DNA from: Prevotellamassilia timonensis
GTDB taxonomy: Bacteria; Bacteroidota; Bacteroidia; Bacteroidales; Bacteroidaceae
Length of the DNA: 52,938 nt
Reading direction: 5' to 3'
NCBI RefSeq assembly: GCF_900106785.1
Contig: NZ_LT629842.1
Coordinates: forward strand, 227,207-280,144
The notes beneath the pieces are model-generated. The model searched no databases. It was given only the letters and a program-made list of their open reading frames with translations, and had not been told where the DNA came from. The position numbers and the translations under genes were made by a program. Below, piece by piece: positions 16,149-24,956 of the stretch (its first letter is position 1; every line of letters begins with the position of its first letter).

Positions 16149-17023
16149 ATGCGACAACTAAAGATAAACAAAAGTATCACCAACCGCTCAAGTGCAGCGT
16201 TGGACAAGTATTTGGTAGAAATTGGCCGTGAGGAACTTATCTCAACCGACGAGGAGGTAGAACTCGCACAGCGTATTCACCGTGGCGGCCCCGATGGGCA
16301 AGCCGCTCTCGACCGTTTGACACGTGCCAATTTGCGCTTCGTTGTCAGTGTGGCTAAACAGTATCAAAATCAAGGACTCGCACTTAACGACTTAATCGAT
16401 GAGGGCAATCTCGGCTTGATTAAAGCCGCCCAAAAGTTTGACGAGACACGTGGCTTCAAGTTCATCTCGTATGCCGTGTGGTGGATACGTCAAAGCAAAG
16501 CATCTTGCAAGCCATCTCAGAGCAAAGTCGTATTGTGCGCATGCCGCTCAACCAAGTAGGTTTCCAGAGCAAGCTCACCAAGGCCATTGTCAATTTTGAG
16601 CAGGAGTTCGAGCGCCGCCCGTCAGTGGCAGAGTTGGCCGAACTGCTCGACACAGATGTGAGCAAAGTGCAAGAGGCCCTTGGCACCAATGGCAAGAAGG
16701 TGAGCGTTGATGCCCCATTTGCCGAGGACGACTCAAACTGTCTGATAGACATCATGACCGATGATTCGGCTCCGGGCACCGACAACCAAATGGAGAAGGA
16801 ATCACTCTCGTCTGACCTTGATGCTGCGCTCAAAACACTCTCCGACCGCGAACGCCAGGTGCTGAAAATGCTCTTCGGTATTGGACGTAACGAAATGACG
16901 GCCGAGGAGGTGGCCAACACATTGAACTTGACGCGTGAACGTGTACGCCAAATTAAGGAACGTGCCCTGCGCCGCCTGCGTGAGGCCGACAACATTAACA
17001 TCTTGATGAAGTATCTTGGCTAA
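16149..17023 (+). pseudogene. rpoD: Primary sigma factor RpoD, frameshifted by a 5-bp duplication
   Basis: Matches the short (about 287-residue) housekeeping sigma factor of Bacteroidota along its whole length, but in two frames. Frame 1 (16149-16559) encodes region 1.2 to 2.3, including [18 protein letters not shown] and YAVWWIRQS, then runs into 29 unrelated residues. The second frame resumes at about 16494 with [14 protein letters not shown] and continues through region 3 and the region 4.2 helix-turn-helix (NLTRERVRQIKERALRRLR) to 17023. CAAAG is present twice in tandem at 16491-16500; removing one copy restores a continuous 289-residue protein. The rest of the gene is undamaged. As written, the product lacks regions 2.4 to 4 and could not recognise promoters. 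A sequencing or assembly error, or a second rpoD elsewhere, are the alternatives. Confidence 0.9.
16491..16500 (+). repeat. 5-bp tandem duplication (CAAAG x2) disrupting rpoD
   Basis: CAAAGCAAAG follows the CGT codon of the WWIR motif. One copy would give CGT CAA AGC ATC TTG (R-Q-S-I-L), the conserved family sequence. Confidence 0.9.
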
Positions 17024-17055
17024 CATTCAGCCATGTATGATACGACTCCCTTACT

Positions 17056-17093
17056 GCGGAAGTGCCCAAATGGCGCTTCCGCTTTATTTTTTT
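17056..17093 (+). terminator. Rho-independent terminator after rpoD
   Basis: 11-bp stem (17056-17066 with 17072-17082, one G-T pair), five-base loop, then TTTATTTTTTT. It lies 33 bp after the stop codon. Confidence 0.9.
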
Positions 17094-17097
17094 GCGA

Positions 17098-17275
17098 CAA
17101 ACGCTACCTCTAATGGGGGCGACGCGTTCCGCGTTCATCGGGCATAAAGGCAAAGGCTCATACACTTAACAAAGGCTCACAAACAGCACCAATTACACGT
17201 CTGTCTGTGGGCCTTTGCCTTAAATCCCGACGCGAGACGCGTCGCCCCCATTAGTGCTTGCGTTTGGTGCTTGAG
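17098..17275. repeat. R2 palindromic repeat, copy B
   Basis: CGCTACCTCTAATGGGGGCG ... arms GACGCGTTCCGCG and GACGCGAGACGCGTC, with inner AAAGGCTCA / GGGCCTTTGCC arms and outer AACGCTACC / TTGCGTTTGGTGC. It starts immediately after the rpoD terminator. Confidence 0.8.
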
Positions 17276-17378
17276 CCTCGTTCGAGTTTATAGGTTTATA
17301 GCTTGTCTTTCTCAGATTTAATAGAGCGCCCCTTAAATCAAAAATACAACAATAAAGGTAAGAATGCCATACAATTTG

Positions 17379-17386
17379 TATCTTTG
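17379..17386 (+). promoter_or_regulatory. -7 promoter motif of the amino-acid permease gene
   Basis: TATCTTTG, 34 bp before the ATG at 17421. Confidence 0.6.
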
Positions 17387-17420
17387 TGACCAAAACAACT
17401 GACAAACTGTAATATCACCA

Positions 17421-19070
17421 ATGGATTTATTTGTAAAAAAGACCGCCGACGAACTCCTGCGTGAGGCCGGAAACGAAGGCGGTAAGGGCTTGAAGCGTGT
17501 GCTCGGCATGTGGGGCCTGATAGCGCTCGGTGTGGGTGTGATAATAGGTGCGGGACTCTTTTCGGTCACTGGCATTGTGGCTGGCGAGCACACCGGCCCC
17601 GCCATCATATTAAGTTTTGCCCTGGCCGCACTGTGTTGCGCTTTGGCCGGTTTGTGTTATGCCGAGTTTGCCTCCATGATACCCGTGGCCGGATCGGCCT
17701 ACACCTATTCATACTTTACTATGGGCGAACTCGTAGCCTGGATAATAGGGTGGGACCTCGTGCTCGAATATGCCCTGGCCGCCATGACAGTCAGCATATC
17801 ATGGAGCCGCTATTTCACCATCATGTTGAGCGACCTCGGGTGGCACCTGCCACAAGCCTGGACAGCCTGTCCAGCCGATGGCGGCGTGTTCAATCTGCCA
17901 GCCACATTGCTCATCGTGCTGCTGTCGTTCATACTGATGCGCGGCACCAAGGGCAGTTCAAAGTTCAACGATTTTCTTGTCGTGTTAAAGATAGCCGTAG
18001 TACTCATCTTCATATACGTTGGTTTCAAATACATCAACACCGACAACCTGACCCCCTTTGTGCCGCAAAACACCGGTGTGTTTGGCGAATACGGTTGGTC
18101 GGGCGTATTGCGTGGTGCCGCCATTGTGTTCTTTGCCTTCTTAGGTTTCGACGCCATCAGCACCGCCGCACAGGAAACCCAAAATCCGCGTCGCAACATG
18201 CCCATCGGCATATTGGGTTCGCTGCTCATTTGCACCCTGCTCTACATGGTGTTTGCCCTTGTCATGACCGGTGTGGTTGACTACCATGCTTACAAGGGTG
18301 CCGACAGCATAGCCCCCGCTGCCACAGCCATAGCCCACATGGGCCCCACGGCAGCCGATGGCACCGTCACCCCGGCCTATCCATGGCTCAACCGCGGCAT
18401 CATCTTGGCCATACTGATGGGATATGCCAGTGTGGTGCTCGTCACGTTGCTTGGTCAGAGCCGTGTGTTTTACAGCATGAGCCGCGACGGACTGTTGCCG
18501 CCCATTTTCTCACATCTGCACAAGCGCTACCACACCCCGGCGCGCAGCAATGCCCTGTTTATGGTTGTTATCGGATTGCTGGCCGGTGTGGTGCCAGCCA
18601 GTGTGGCGGGCGAGATGACCAGCATCGGCACCCTGTTTGCCTTTGCCCTGGTGTGTCTTGGTGTGATAGTAGTGCGTCGCACCCAGCCCAATGTGCCGCG
18701 CGGTTTCAAAACCCCCTTTGTGCCTTGGGTGCCCGCAGCCGGTGTGGTGTGTTGTGTGAGCATGATGCTCTTTTTGCCGGCCGACACATGGATACGCCTT
18801 GTGATGTGGATGCTCATAGGTCTTGACGTCTACTCCACCTATGGCGTGCGCCACAGTGTGTCGGGCAATGGCACCATGCGCCGTACGGGCCAGAGCGTGC
18901 TCAATGGCATTGGCGTGATAGTGGCCGTGTTGTGTGTCATGACAGGTTTCTGGCACCAGCAGACGGTGGGGTGGAATGAGAGTCACCTGATGTTGTGGAT
19001 AGCCGTGTTGTTTGGCATAGGCCACATATTCTATTATCTTGTACGTGGCTTTTGGCACCAGGCTCGCTAA
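17421..19070 (+). CDS. APC-family amino acid permease (cationic amino acid transporter type)
   Basis: 549-residue inner-membrane secondary transporter with about 14 hydrophobic segments. The first helix carries GLIALGVGVIIGAGLFSVTG near residues 32-51, the APC signature that lines the substrate site. AGLCYAEFASMIPVAGSAYTYSY (broken loop of TM3) and the GYASVVLVTLLGQSRVFYSMSRDG segment are typical of the CAT/YfnA subgroup, which often takes lysine, arginine or other amino acids. The substrate cannot be fixed from sequence alone. It is monocistronic: own promoter, R2 repeat upstream and R3 repeat downstream. Confidence 0.9.
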   Translation: MDLFVKKTADELLREAGNEGGKGLKRVLGMWGLIALGVGVIIGAGLFSVTGIVAGEHTGPAIILSFALAALCCALAGLCYAEFASMIPVAGSAYTYSYFTMGELVAWIIGWDLVLEYALAAMTVSISWSRYFTIMLSDLGWHLPQAWTACPADGGVFNLPATLLIVLLSFILMRGTKGSSKFNDFLVVLKIAVVLIFIYVGFKYINTDNLTPFVPQNTGVFGEYGWSGVLRGAAIVFFAFLGFDAISTAAQETQNPRRNMPIGILGSLLICTLLYMVFALVMTGVVDYHAYKGADSIAPAATAIAHMGPTAADGTVTPAYPWLNRGIILAILMGYASVVLVTLLGQSRVFYSMSRDGLLPPIFSHLHKRYHTPARSNALFMVVIGLLAGVVPASVAGEMTSIGTLFAFALVCLGVIVVRRTQPNVPRGFKTPFVPWVPAAGVVCCVSMMLFLPADTWIRLVMWMLIGLDVYSTYGVRHSVSGNGTMRRTGQSVLNGIGVIVAVLCVMTGFWHQQTVGWNESHLMLWIAVLFGIGHIFYYLVRGFWHQAR

Positions 19071-19113
19071 TGGGTTAATATGCTAATGCTGTTAAATGTT
19101 AATGAGCTAATGG

Positions 19114-19511
19114 GCTGACGCCGTAGCGTTACTAATTAGCCGCTAACGCGGAAAACAGAAGAACATAAGTACAAAAGGACATAAGGCCGCTTCGCGACTG
19201 ACGGCCACGGACTAATGTCCGGGTGGCCTCAAGAACATAAGGGCTGACGCCGTAGCGGGTCTTGCGCGCTGATGTGCAGATGACAGGTTGACGCCGTAGC
19301 GTTACTACTCAAACGCTACGGCGTCAGCCCTTATGTATCTTGAGGCCACCCGGACGTTAGTCCGTGGCCGTCAGTCGCGAAGCGGCCTTATGTTCTTTTG
19401 TACTTATGTTCTTTTGTTTTCCGCGTTAGCGGCTAATACACGCTAAGCCTTATGTTCTTCTGTCCTTCTGTTTTCGCGTTAGCGGCTAATTAGTAACGCT
19501 ACGGTATCAGC
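19114..19511. repeat. R3 large inverted repeat (about 400 bp)
   Basis: The arm at 19114-19257 is almost fully matched by the reverse complement of 19313-19510. Shared blocks include GGCTGACGCCGTAGCGTTAC, TTAGCCGCTAACGCGGAAAA, GGCCGCTTCGCGACTGACGG and CCGGGTGGCCTCAAGA. The right arm carries an extra internal duplication (TATGTTCTTCTGTCC, GCGTTAGCGGCTAAT). The 55-base centre contains another small hairpin (GACGCCGTAGCG/CGCTACGGCGTC). No gene. It occupies half of the 928-bp gap between the permease and DUF554 genes. Confidence 0.8.
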
Positions 19512-19553
19512 CAATTACCACATTTTCTACCATATAAATTAGATGCAGTGAAA

Positions 19554-19956
19554 CATCTTGCATCTTACACTAATGGTATTTAATGCTCTGAATATCAGAT
19601 GTTTATGAAGTGTAGGATATAGTGAAAACTACTTACACTACTGCCTGCACGCACCAGTTGCGGCAGCACGCAATAACAGTATAGGGGGAGCGGATTTTCA
19701 GTCGGTCTGATTGAAAATCCGCTCCCCCTATGCCGTAAGAACACATTGTTATATCGCAAAATTACAGGGCCGCATTGTGGCGTATTCCCCAGTATCAAAT
19801 TCGCCCTCCTTTGCACCCGTATCCCCCTTCTCGCTTGTGTAAGATGCAGGTCTTGGCGTGTAGGTTTTGTGTAGGATTGCTTTGAAACATCTTACACTGT
19901 TGAAAGTGCTGATTATCAGTTTGTTATGTCTAATTAGTGTAAGATGCAAGATGTTT
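19554..19956. repeat. R1 repeat, copy B
   Basis: The best preserved R1 right module: CATCTTACACT (19888-19898) and AGTGTAAGATG (19936-19946) around GCTGATTATCAG, nested in AAACATCTT/AAGATGTTT. The left module (CATCTTACACT region at about 19563, CTGAATATCAG core, GTGTAGGAT) is degenerate. The centre has a near-perfect hairpin: ATAGGGGGAGCGGATTTTCA with TGAAAATCCGCTCCCCCTAT (19681-19731). It ends 42 bp before the stop of the DUF554 gene. Confidence 0.75.
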
Positions 19957-19998
19957 GTTGCCCAACAAAATGGTAGGTGTTTGTGCCCCGGAAACGCC

Positions 19999-20697
19999 TC
20001 AAAACGATAAGCCCCACATGGCAAATAAGGCTCTGGCCGCAAAGAACAGCATGGGCACGATAAGAGCCGGCAACAGATTGATGGTTTTGCAGTCCTTGAT
20101 ATGGAGCACACCAAGACCCGACGCCGCAATCAGAATGCCACCCACGAGCGACACCTCCGAAATAAGCTCCTCAGATATGAACGAGCGCGACACGAGGGCA
20201 ATGCCGTAAATGGCCGACATCCACACTAACACGGCAACCGAGGTGATAGCCACCCCAAAGCCATACGACGAGGCCACCACCACCATGGTAACCAGGTTGA
20301 GTGTGGCGGCAGTCATAAGGTAAGTGTTGTCACCATATAGCGCGCTCATCACAGGGCCCATCATGGCCAGTGTGCCTACACAGCACAGCAATATGCCGGT
20401 GGTAATGCCCTCGGCCAGGTTGGTGGTAGATATGCGGCGCGTGGCCTTCTCCATGCGCTGGTCCATTTTGCACACCGTGCCCACAAGGCCGCCTATTGAC
20501 AGGCAGAAGATGAAGAGCGCGGGGTAATGTGTCTTTTGCATACTGTCGATGGCCACATTCATGCCGAGCGCCAGGGCACAAAGTCCCATGGCGGTGTTGA
20601 GCACGTTGATGTATTTCTCGCTGATGCCACGTTTGAATAGTGCACCGATGGCGCTGCCAAGCACTACGGCTATGGCATTGATGATGATAGCGTACAT
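19999..20697 (-). CDS. DUF554 family membrane protein (YdfK-like)
   Basis: 232-residue protein with about seven hydrophobic segments and very few soluble loops. It matches the DUF554/YdfK family: GSAIGALFKRGISEKY after the first helix, then GLCALALGMNVAID and AEGITTGILLCCVGTLAMMGPV are the conserved stretches. Function is unknown; family members are suspected transporters. It stands alone between R1 copy B and the divergent corA. On the minus strand TAACTTCG at about 20747-20740 is a near-match to the -7 box, too weak to list as a promoter. Confidence 0.85.
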   Translation of the reverse strand: MYAIIINAIAVVLGSAIGALFKRGISEKYINVLNTAMGLCALALGMNVAIDSMQKTHYPALFIFCLSIGGLVGTVCKMDQRMEKATRRISTTNLAEGITTGILLCCVGTLAMMGPVMSALYGDNTYLMTAATLNLVTMVVVASSYGFGVAITSVAVLVWMSAIYGIALVSRSFISEELISEVSLVGGILIAASGLGVLHIKDCKTINLLPALIVPMLFFAARALFAMWGLSF

Positions 20698-20878
20698 TTA
20701 ATGTCGTAAAATTGTTGGTTGATAGCGTGTTACGGGGTGCGAAGTTACGACAAAAAACTGGCGTGACGCAGTATGCCGCGCACAAAATGTGTGGCGAGAC
20801 AGTGGCCAGAGGCACGGGTACATTATTTTGTAACGCAAAAAACACCTGTTGATGTGGTAGTGCAAAAAAGTTTTTTCG

Positions 20879-20886
20879 TACTTTTG
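20879..20886 (+). promoter_or_regulatory. -7 promoter motif of corA
   Basis: TACTTTTG, 194 bp before the corA start. It predicts an unusually long leader. Confidence 0.6.
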
Positions 20887-20892
20887 CGCATC

Positions 20893-21079
20893 AAAACATG
20901 ACAGGGCACATGCCCTTTTTAATTATAAACCCTAAAATGGACGACTATCACGCGGATACCAACGTTTGATGCCGACCCGAGACAGGCCTCTGCCCCTTGC
21001 ACAAGCCGTTTCGTGCCGGACGAAACGTTGTGTGCAGGCAGTGAATTTCTCATCACAAAGTAAAACGACCTGTTTCTTT
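20893..21079 (+). other. Structured 5' leader of corA
   Basis: About 187 bases between the predicted transcription start and the ATG. It holds a small GC hairpin followed by five T residues (20903-20920, GGGC/GCCC then TTTTT) close to the start, and a larger bipartite hairpin at 20990-21041: CTGCC and TTGCACAA on the left pair with TTGTGTGC and GGCAG on the right, topped by GTTTCGT/ACGAAAC. No similarity to a named riboswitch could be recognised. The rest of the 382-bp gap back to the DUF554 gene shows nothing else. Confidence 0.5.
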
Positions 21080-22006
21080 ATGCGTACTTACTGGAACTAC
21101 AACAAAAAGCTTCAAACCATTGATGAGTGGGCGCCCGACTGCTGGGTGCAGGTAACCTGCCCTACGCCAGAGGACGAAGATTTTTTGACCAAAGAACTGC
21201 AAATTCCCGATTACTTTCTTGACGACATTCGAGATAAGGACGAGCGCTCGCGTTATGAATACGACGACGGGTGGTCGCTCATCATATTGCGCATACCCTA
21301 TGTAAAGGAGGTGGCCTCGCGCACACCGCACACCACCATACCTATGGGCATAATCCTTAACAAAGGCGTGTGCGTGACGGTGTGCAACTACGAGACCAAC
21401 ATGATGATAGATTTCGTGTCGTACCAGCAAAAGCGCAACCAGGGTTTTACCGACTCTGTCGACCTCGTGTTCCGCCTCTTCCTGTCATCGGCCGTGTGGT
21501 ATCTGAAGCGGTTGAAACAAATCAACATTTTGCTTGAAGAGGCCAAGCGCAACCTCGACCGCCAGATAGATAATGAGGACCTCGTGGGACTGTCGCGCCT
21601 GCAGGATAGCTTGACCTACTTTATCACCTCTATCCGTGGCAACGAAACGTTGCTTTCGAAGCTCAAGTTTAAGTTGCCCGTCGATGAATTGGACGCCGAC
21701 CTCATTGAGGACGTGACCATTGAGATGAACCAGGCGCGCGAAACAACCAACATCTACACCAACATTCTCGACTCCACCATGGAGACGTATGCCAGCATTA
21801 TCAACAACAACATGGCTGGCGTGATGAAACAAATGACCTCGGTGTCCATCATACTGATGTTCCCGACACTCATAGCCAGTATCTTTGGTATGAACCTCGT
21901 GAGCGGAATGGAAACCGTTTGGTGGGGTTTCCCCGTAGTAATCATTGCCTCTATCGTGGTGACAGGCATTTTTTATGGTCTGTTCCGCTGGAAAGCTTGG
22001 ATTTAA
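21080..22006 (+). CDS. corA: CorA-family divalent metal ion transporter
   Basis: Homopentameric channel for Mg2+ (also Co2+/Ni2+). 308 residues from the ATG at 21080 (MRTYWNYNKKLQTIDEW). An upstream in-frame ATG would add 38 residues unlike the family. A large cytoplasmic funnel domain is followed by the long stalk helix (about 170-250), then two C-terminal transmembrane helices with the invariant GMN motif at residues 270-272 at the pore mouth (IFGMNLVSGME) and a basic C-terminus (FRWKAW). A long structured leader precedes it, so post-transcriptional control is plausible. Confidence 0.93.
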   Translation: MRTYWNYNKKLQTIDEWAPDCWVQVTCPTPEDEDFLTKELQIPDYFLDDIRDKDERSRYEYDDGWSLIILRIPYVKEVASRTPHTTIPMGIILNKGVCVTVCNYETNMMIDFVSYQQKRNQGFTDSVDLVFRLFLSSAVWYLKRLKQINILLEEAKRNLDRQIDNEDLVGLSRLQDSLTYFITSIRGNETLLSKLKFKLPVDELDADLIEDVTIEMNQARETTNIYTNILDSTMETYASIINNNMAGVMKQMTSVSIILMFPTLIASIFGMNLVSGMETVWWGFPVVIIASIVVTGIFYGLFRWKAWI

Positions 22007-22074
22007 GGCCAGTAAGGCAAAGTTTTTATCCGATTTACTTGGCGTATACGCATTTATTGTGCAAATTTGCAATT

Positions 22075-22092
22075 CCCACACATGGGTGTGGG
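22075..22092 (+). other. Compact hairpin between corA and the DUF349 gene
   Basis: CCCACAC-ATGG-GTGTGGG, a perfect 7-bp stem without a U tract, 42 bp before the DUF349 start. It may be the end of corA or part of the DUF349 leader. Confidence 0.5.
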
Positions 22093-22134
22093 CTACTACA
22101 TATATAACTCACGTACGATCCTATCCTATTTATT

Positions 22135-23967
22135 ATGGACGAAATTAAGAACACTGCTGAAACAGAAGAACAAAAGGTGGTGGCTGCCGAAGCCAACAAT
22201 GCCGAAACTGCTTCAGCCGAAGTAACAACAGACACTGCTGCTCCCGAAAAGCGTAACGAACCGACCACAAAGGCCGAGGTGATTGATCGCTTGAAGGATA
22301 TTGTATATAATGGCGGTAATGTGGAGCGCGCTGAACTTGACCACTTGAAGATGCTTTACTACCGCATTCACAATGCCGATGTGGTTGCTGCCCGCGACAA
22401 ATTTGTTGAAGAAGGTGGTAAGCCTGAGGACTTTATGCCGGCTCCCGACACTGAGGAGGAGAACTTCAAGGCTCAACTGTCGCTCATTCGCGAACTCCGC
22501 AACAAGGCAGCCGAGGAACAAGAGAAGGAAAAACTGGCCAACCTGAAACGCAAGCAGGAGATTATTGAACGCATCAAGGAACTCTCTGCCACTCCCGACG
22601 ACGCCGACAAGGGCTACAACGAGGTGAAGGACCTGCAGGCCGAATGGAAGGATATCAAAGCCGTGCCGGCTGAGAACGCTACCGAACTGTGGAAAAACTA
22701 CCAGCACTATACGGAGCAGTTCTACGACCAGTTGCGCCTCAACCACGAGATGCGCGCTTACGACTTTAAGAAAAATCTTGAAATAAAGACGCACTTGTGC
22801 GAGGCTGCTGAAAAGTTGGCCGATGTGGAGGACGTTATTTCGGCCTTCCACCAGTTGCAAAAGTTGCATCAGGAATATCGCGAAACTGGCCCCGTGGCCA
22901 AGGAGTTGCGCGACGAGATATGGAAACGCTTCAAAGATGCCTCGACCGTCATCAACAAGCGTCATCAAGACCACTTCGAGGCCATCAAGGCTAAGGAAGA
23001 GGAGAACTTGGTAAAGAAAACCGAACTCTGCCAAAAGGTGGAGGCACTTGAATTTGGCGAACTCAAAACCTACAACCAGTGGGAAGACATGACCAAGCAG
23101 GTGCTGGCCATGCAGGCTGAATGGAAAACAATCGGTTTTACGCCCCGCAAGGTGAACAATGAGGTGTTTGAACGCTTCCGCGTGGCTTGCGACCGATTCT
23201 TCCAGGCCAAAACGGCTTATTTCAAGGCTAACCGCGAAAAGCTCAACGCCAATCTTACTGCCAAGAATGCACTCATCGAAAAGGCTGAGGCTTTGAAGGA
23301 TAGCACCGATTGGGGTGCCACTACCAACAAGTTTATTGAACTGCAAAAGGAGTGGAAAACCATCGGCCCCGTGGCGCACAAGGTGTCAGATGCCGTGTGG
23401 AAGCGATTTAACGACGCTTGCAACTACTTCTTCGACAAGAAGAACGAGGCTAATGCCGGACAGCGCAAGGAGGAGGAAGCTAACCTCGAACTGAAAAAGG
23501 CGGTGATTGCCGACCTTGAAAAGCTGGCCGAGAACGCTGGCGACAACTTGCTGCAGAGCGTGCGCGACCTGCAAGCGCGTTGGAACGAGATTGGCCATGT
23601 GCCTTATAACAAGAAGGAGAAGACTTATCGCCGCTACCGCGAGTTGTGCGACAAAATTTACGACACGCTGCACGAAACTGCTGGTCGACGCCGCATGGAC
23701 AACTTCCGCAAGACTGTGGCAGATAAGGGTGGCTCTGAATTGACGCGCGAACGCAGCCGTCTGCAAAATGCCTTCGATGGCAAGAAGCAGGAAATTCAGA
23801 CTTACGAAACCAACCTCTCATTCTTCCGTACCAGTTCGAAGAAAGGTAATTCGCTCGTGGCCGACATCGAAAAGAAGGTGGCCCGCTTGAAGGAGGACCT
23901 CGAAGAAATTGGCCAGAAGATTAAGGCTGTGAACGAACAAATCAAGGCTGAAAAGGCTGAGAAATAA
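22135..23967 (+). CDS. DUF349 domain-containing protein, coiled-coil rich
   Basis: 610-residue soluble protein, strongly charged and helical. After an acidic N-terminus (residues 1-45) it has about five DUF349 repeats, recognisable by recurring patterns such as LQAEWKDIKAVP, QAEWKTIGFTP, LQKEWKTIGPVAHK and LQARWNEIGHVP, each followed by W..F...C..F or similar. The C-terminus (about 530-610) is a predicted coiled coil (KKVARLKEDLEEIGQKIKAV). DUF349 proteins are widespread in Bacteroidota and of unknown function. It is followed by a good terminator; no -7 box was recognised upstream, so it might be read from corA. Confidence 0.88.
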   Translation: MDEIKNTAETEEQKVVAAEANNAETASAEVTTDTAAPEKRNEPTTKAEVIDRLKDIVYNGGNVERAELDHLKMLYYRIHNADVVAARDKFVEEGGKPEDFMPAPDTEEENFKAQLSLIRELRNKAAEEQEKEKLANLKRKQEIIERIKELSATPDDADKGYNEVKDLQAEWKDIKAVPAENATELWKNYQHYTEQFYDQLRLNHEMRAYDFKKNLEIKTHLCEAAEKLADVEDVISAFHQLQKLHQEYRETGPVAKELRDEIWKRFKDASTVINKRHQDHFEAIKAKEEENLVKKTELCQKVEALEFGELKTYNQWEDMTKQVLAMQAEWKTIGFTPRKVNNEVFERFRVACDRFFQAKTAYFKANREKLNANLTAKNALIEKAEALKDSTDWGATTNKFIELQKEWKTIGPVAHKVSDAVWKRFNDACNYFFDKKNEANAGQRKEEEANLELKKAVIADLEKLAENAGDNLLQSVRDLQARWNEIGHVPYNKKEKTYRRYRELCDKIYDTLHETAGRRRMDNFRKTVADKGGSELTRERSRLQNAFDGKKQEIQTYETNLSFFRTSSKKGNSLVADIEKKVARLKEDLEEIGQKIKAVNEQIKAEKAEK

Positions 23968-23996
23968 CATTGTAGAGCACAAGTATCAAGTATAAG

Positions 23997-24039
23997 TGTG
24001 GGTGGAGCGCCATAGGGTGGCTCCGCCCACATCTTTTTT
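23997..24039 (+). terminator. Rho-independent terminator after the DUF349 gene
   Basis: 12-bp stem TGTGGGTGGAGC / GCTCCGCCCACA (one G-T pair), loop of about ten bases, then TCTTTTTT. It lies 30 bp after the stop. Confidence 0.9.
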
Positions 24040-24082
24040 GTAAGTCATGCTGTAGCACCGGAAGAAATCCCCTCTCAATTCA

Positions 24083-24113
24083 TTGCGCAAATCAATTGAT
24101 ATACTTACCTTTG
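24083..24113 (+). promoter_or_regulatory. Promoter of the DUF4230 gene pair
   Basis: TTG at 24083-24085, 20-bp spacer, -7 box TACCTTTG at 24106-24113. The leader is about 105 bases. Confidence 0.7.
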
Positions 24114-24224
24114 CAATAACAGAAATCGCTTGCATACCGCCTTATCTGCAAGCAAGTCGTTTTATATATGAACCAGAGAACGAGTGTAGTTTTTAGTGTT
24201 ATTTCATAGTAGAATGAGGTCAGA

Positions 24225-24956
24225 ATGAGAATCAAACATATATTCATTTCGCAACAGCTTATACGCCATATTACCTACCGCAGCGCATTGTACGCCCTTG
24301 GTTTGGTATGCGCCTTTTGGTTGCTTGTCATGCCCATGGGGTGCCACAAGCGCGATGCACAGCCCAATGAGGTGCAAGCCCCAACGGCTGCCGACTCTGT
24401 GCGCCGGTTGGTCATGACGGTGCGCAGCAGTGCACGCTTGTATGTGACCGAAATGCAGGTGCACAAACTCGTGACCAACACCGACGAACCCGTGTTGACG
24501 GGGCAGGTGCTCGGCATGCCGGTCAATATGCCGACACGCATTGGCAAACGACGCGTGCTCATTCCGCTCGACGTGACCATAAAGGCATACATCGACCTGC
24601 AACACTTTGACGAGCGCAACGTGGAGCGCACCGACAGCACCCTGATTGTGACGCTGCCCGACCCGCAGGTGGTTATAACAGCATCGAAGATTGACAACAA
24701 GGGTATACGCCAATATGTGGACATGGCGCGCTCACGCTACACCGATGCCGAAATTACGGCTTTGGCACGGCAGGGCGAGGACAGCATTGCACGACACATG
24801 GCCCACTATGGCATAGAACGCGAGGCACAACGCAGCGCTGCCAACCAACTGTTGCCGCTATTGCAGCAAATGGGCTATAAGGAGGGGCAGGTAACAGTGC
24901 GATTTAAGAAGACATTTACTGACAACGATTTTGTACGCATGACGCGCAGACAATGA
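24225..24956 (+). CDS. DUF4230 domain-containing protein, first of a pair
   Basis: 243 residues. An N-terminal hydrophobic segment (about residues 23-41) anchors the protein in the membrane; GCHKRD at its end resembles a weak lipobox but is preceded by an atypically long N-terminus. The rest matches the DUF4230 fold: LYVTEMQVHKLVT, then RVLIPLDVTIKAYIDL, then LIVTLPDPQVVITASKID, and a charged C-terminal helix. The function of DUF4230 is unknown. The stop codon overlaps the start of the next gene, which encodes a second DUF4230 protein, by four bases (ATGA), indicating a co-translated pair. Confidence 0.85.
   Translation: MRIKHIFISQQLIRHITYRSALYALGLVCAFWLLVMPMGCHKRDAQPNEVQAPTAADSVRRLVMTVRSSARLYVTEMQVHKLVTNTDEPVLTGQVLGMPVNMPTRIGKRRVLIPLDVTIKAYIDLQHFDERNVERTDSTLIVTLPDPQVVITASKIDNKGIRQYVDMARSRYTDAEITALARQGEDSIARHMAHYGIEREAQRSAANQLLPLLQQMGYKEGQVTVRFKKTFTDNDFVRMTRRQ

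Noticed and set aside
16478-17023. Second rpoD fragment as an independent gene starting at 16478
   Set aside because: The ATG arises within the overlapping frame just before the conserved RQSILQ motif; the fragment is simply the 3' part of the broken rpoD gene.
22213-23379. Long minus-strand ORF (388 codons) opposite the DUF349 gene
   Set aside because: Antisense shadow of a charged coiled-coil gene; leucine/valine/phenylalanine-rich nonsense translation.
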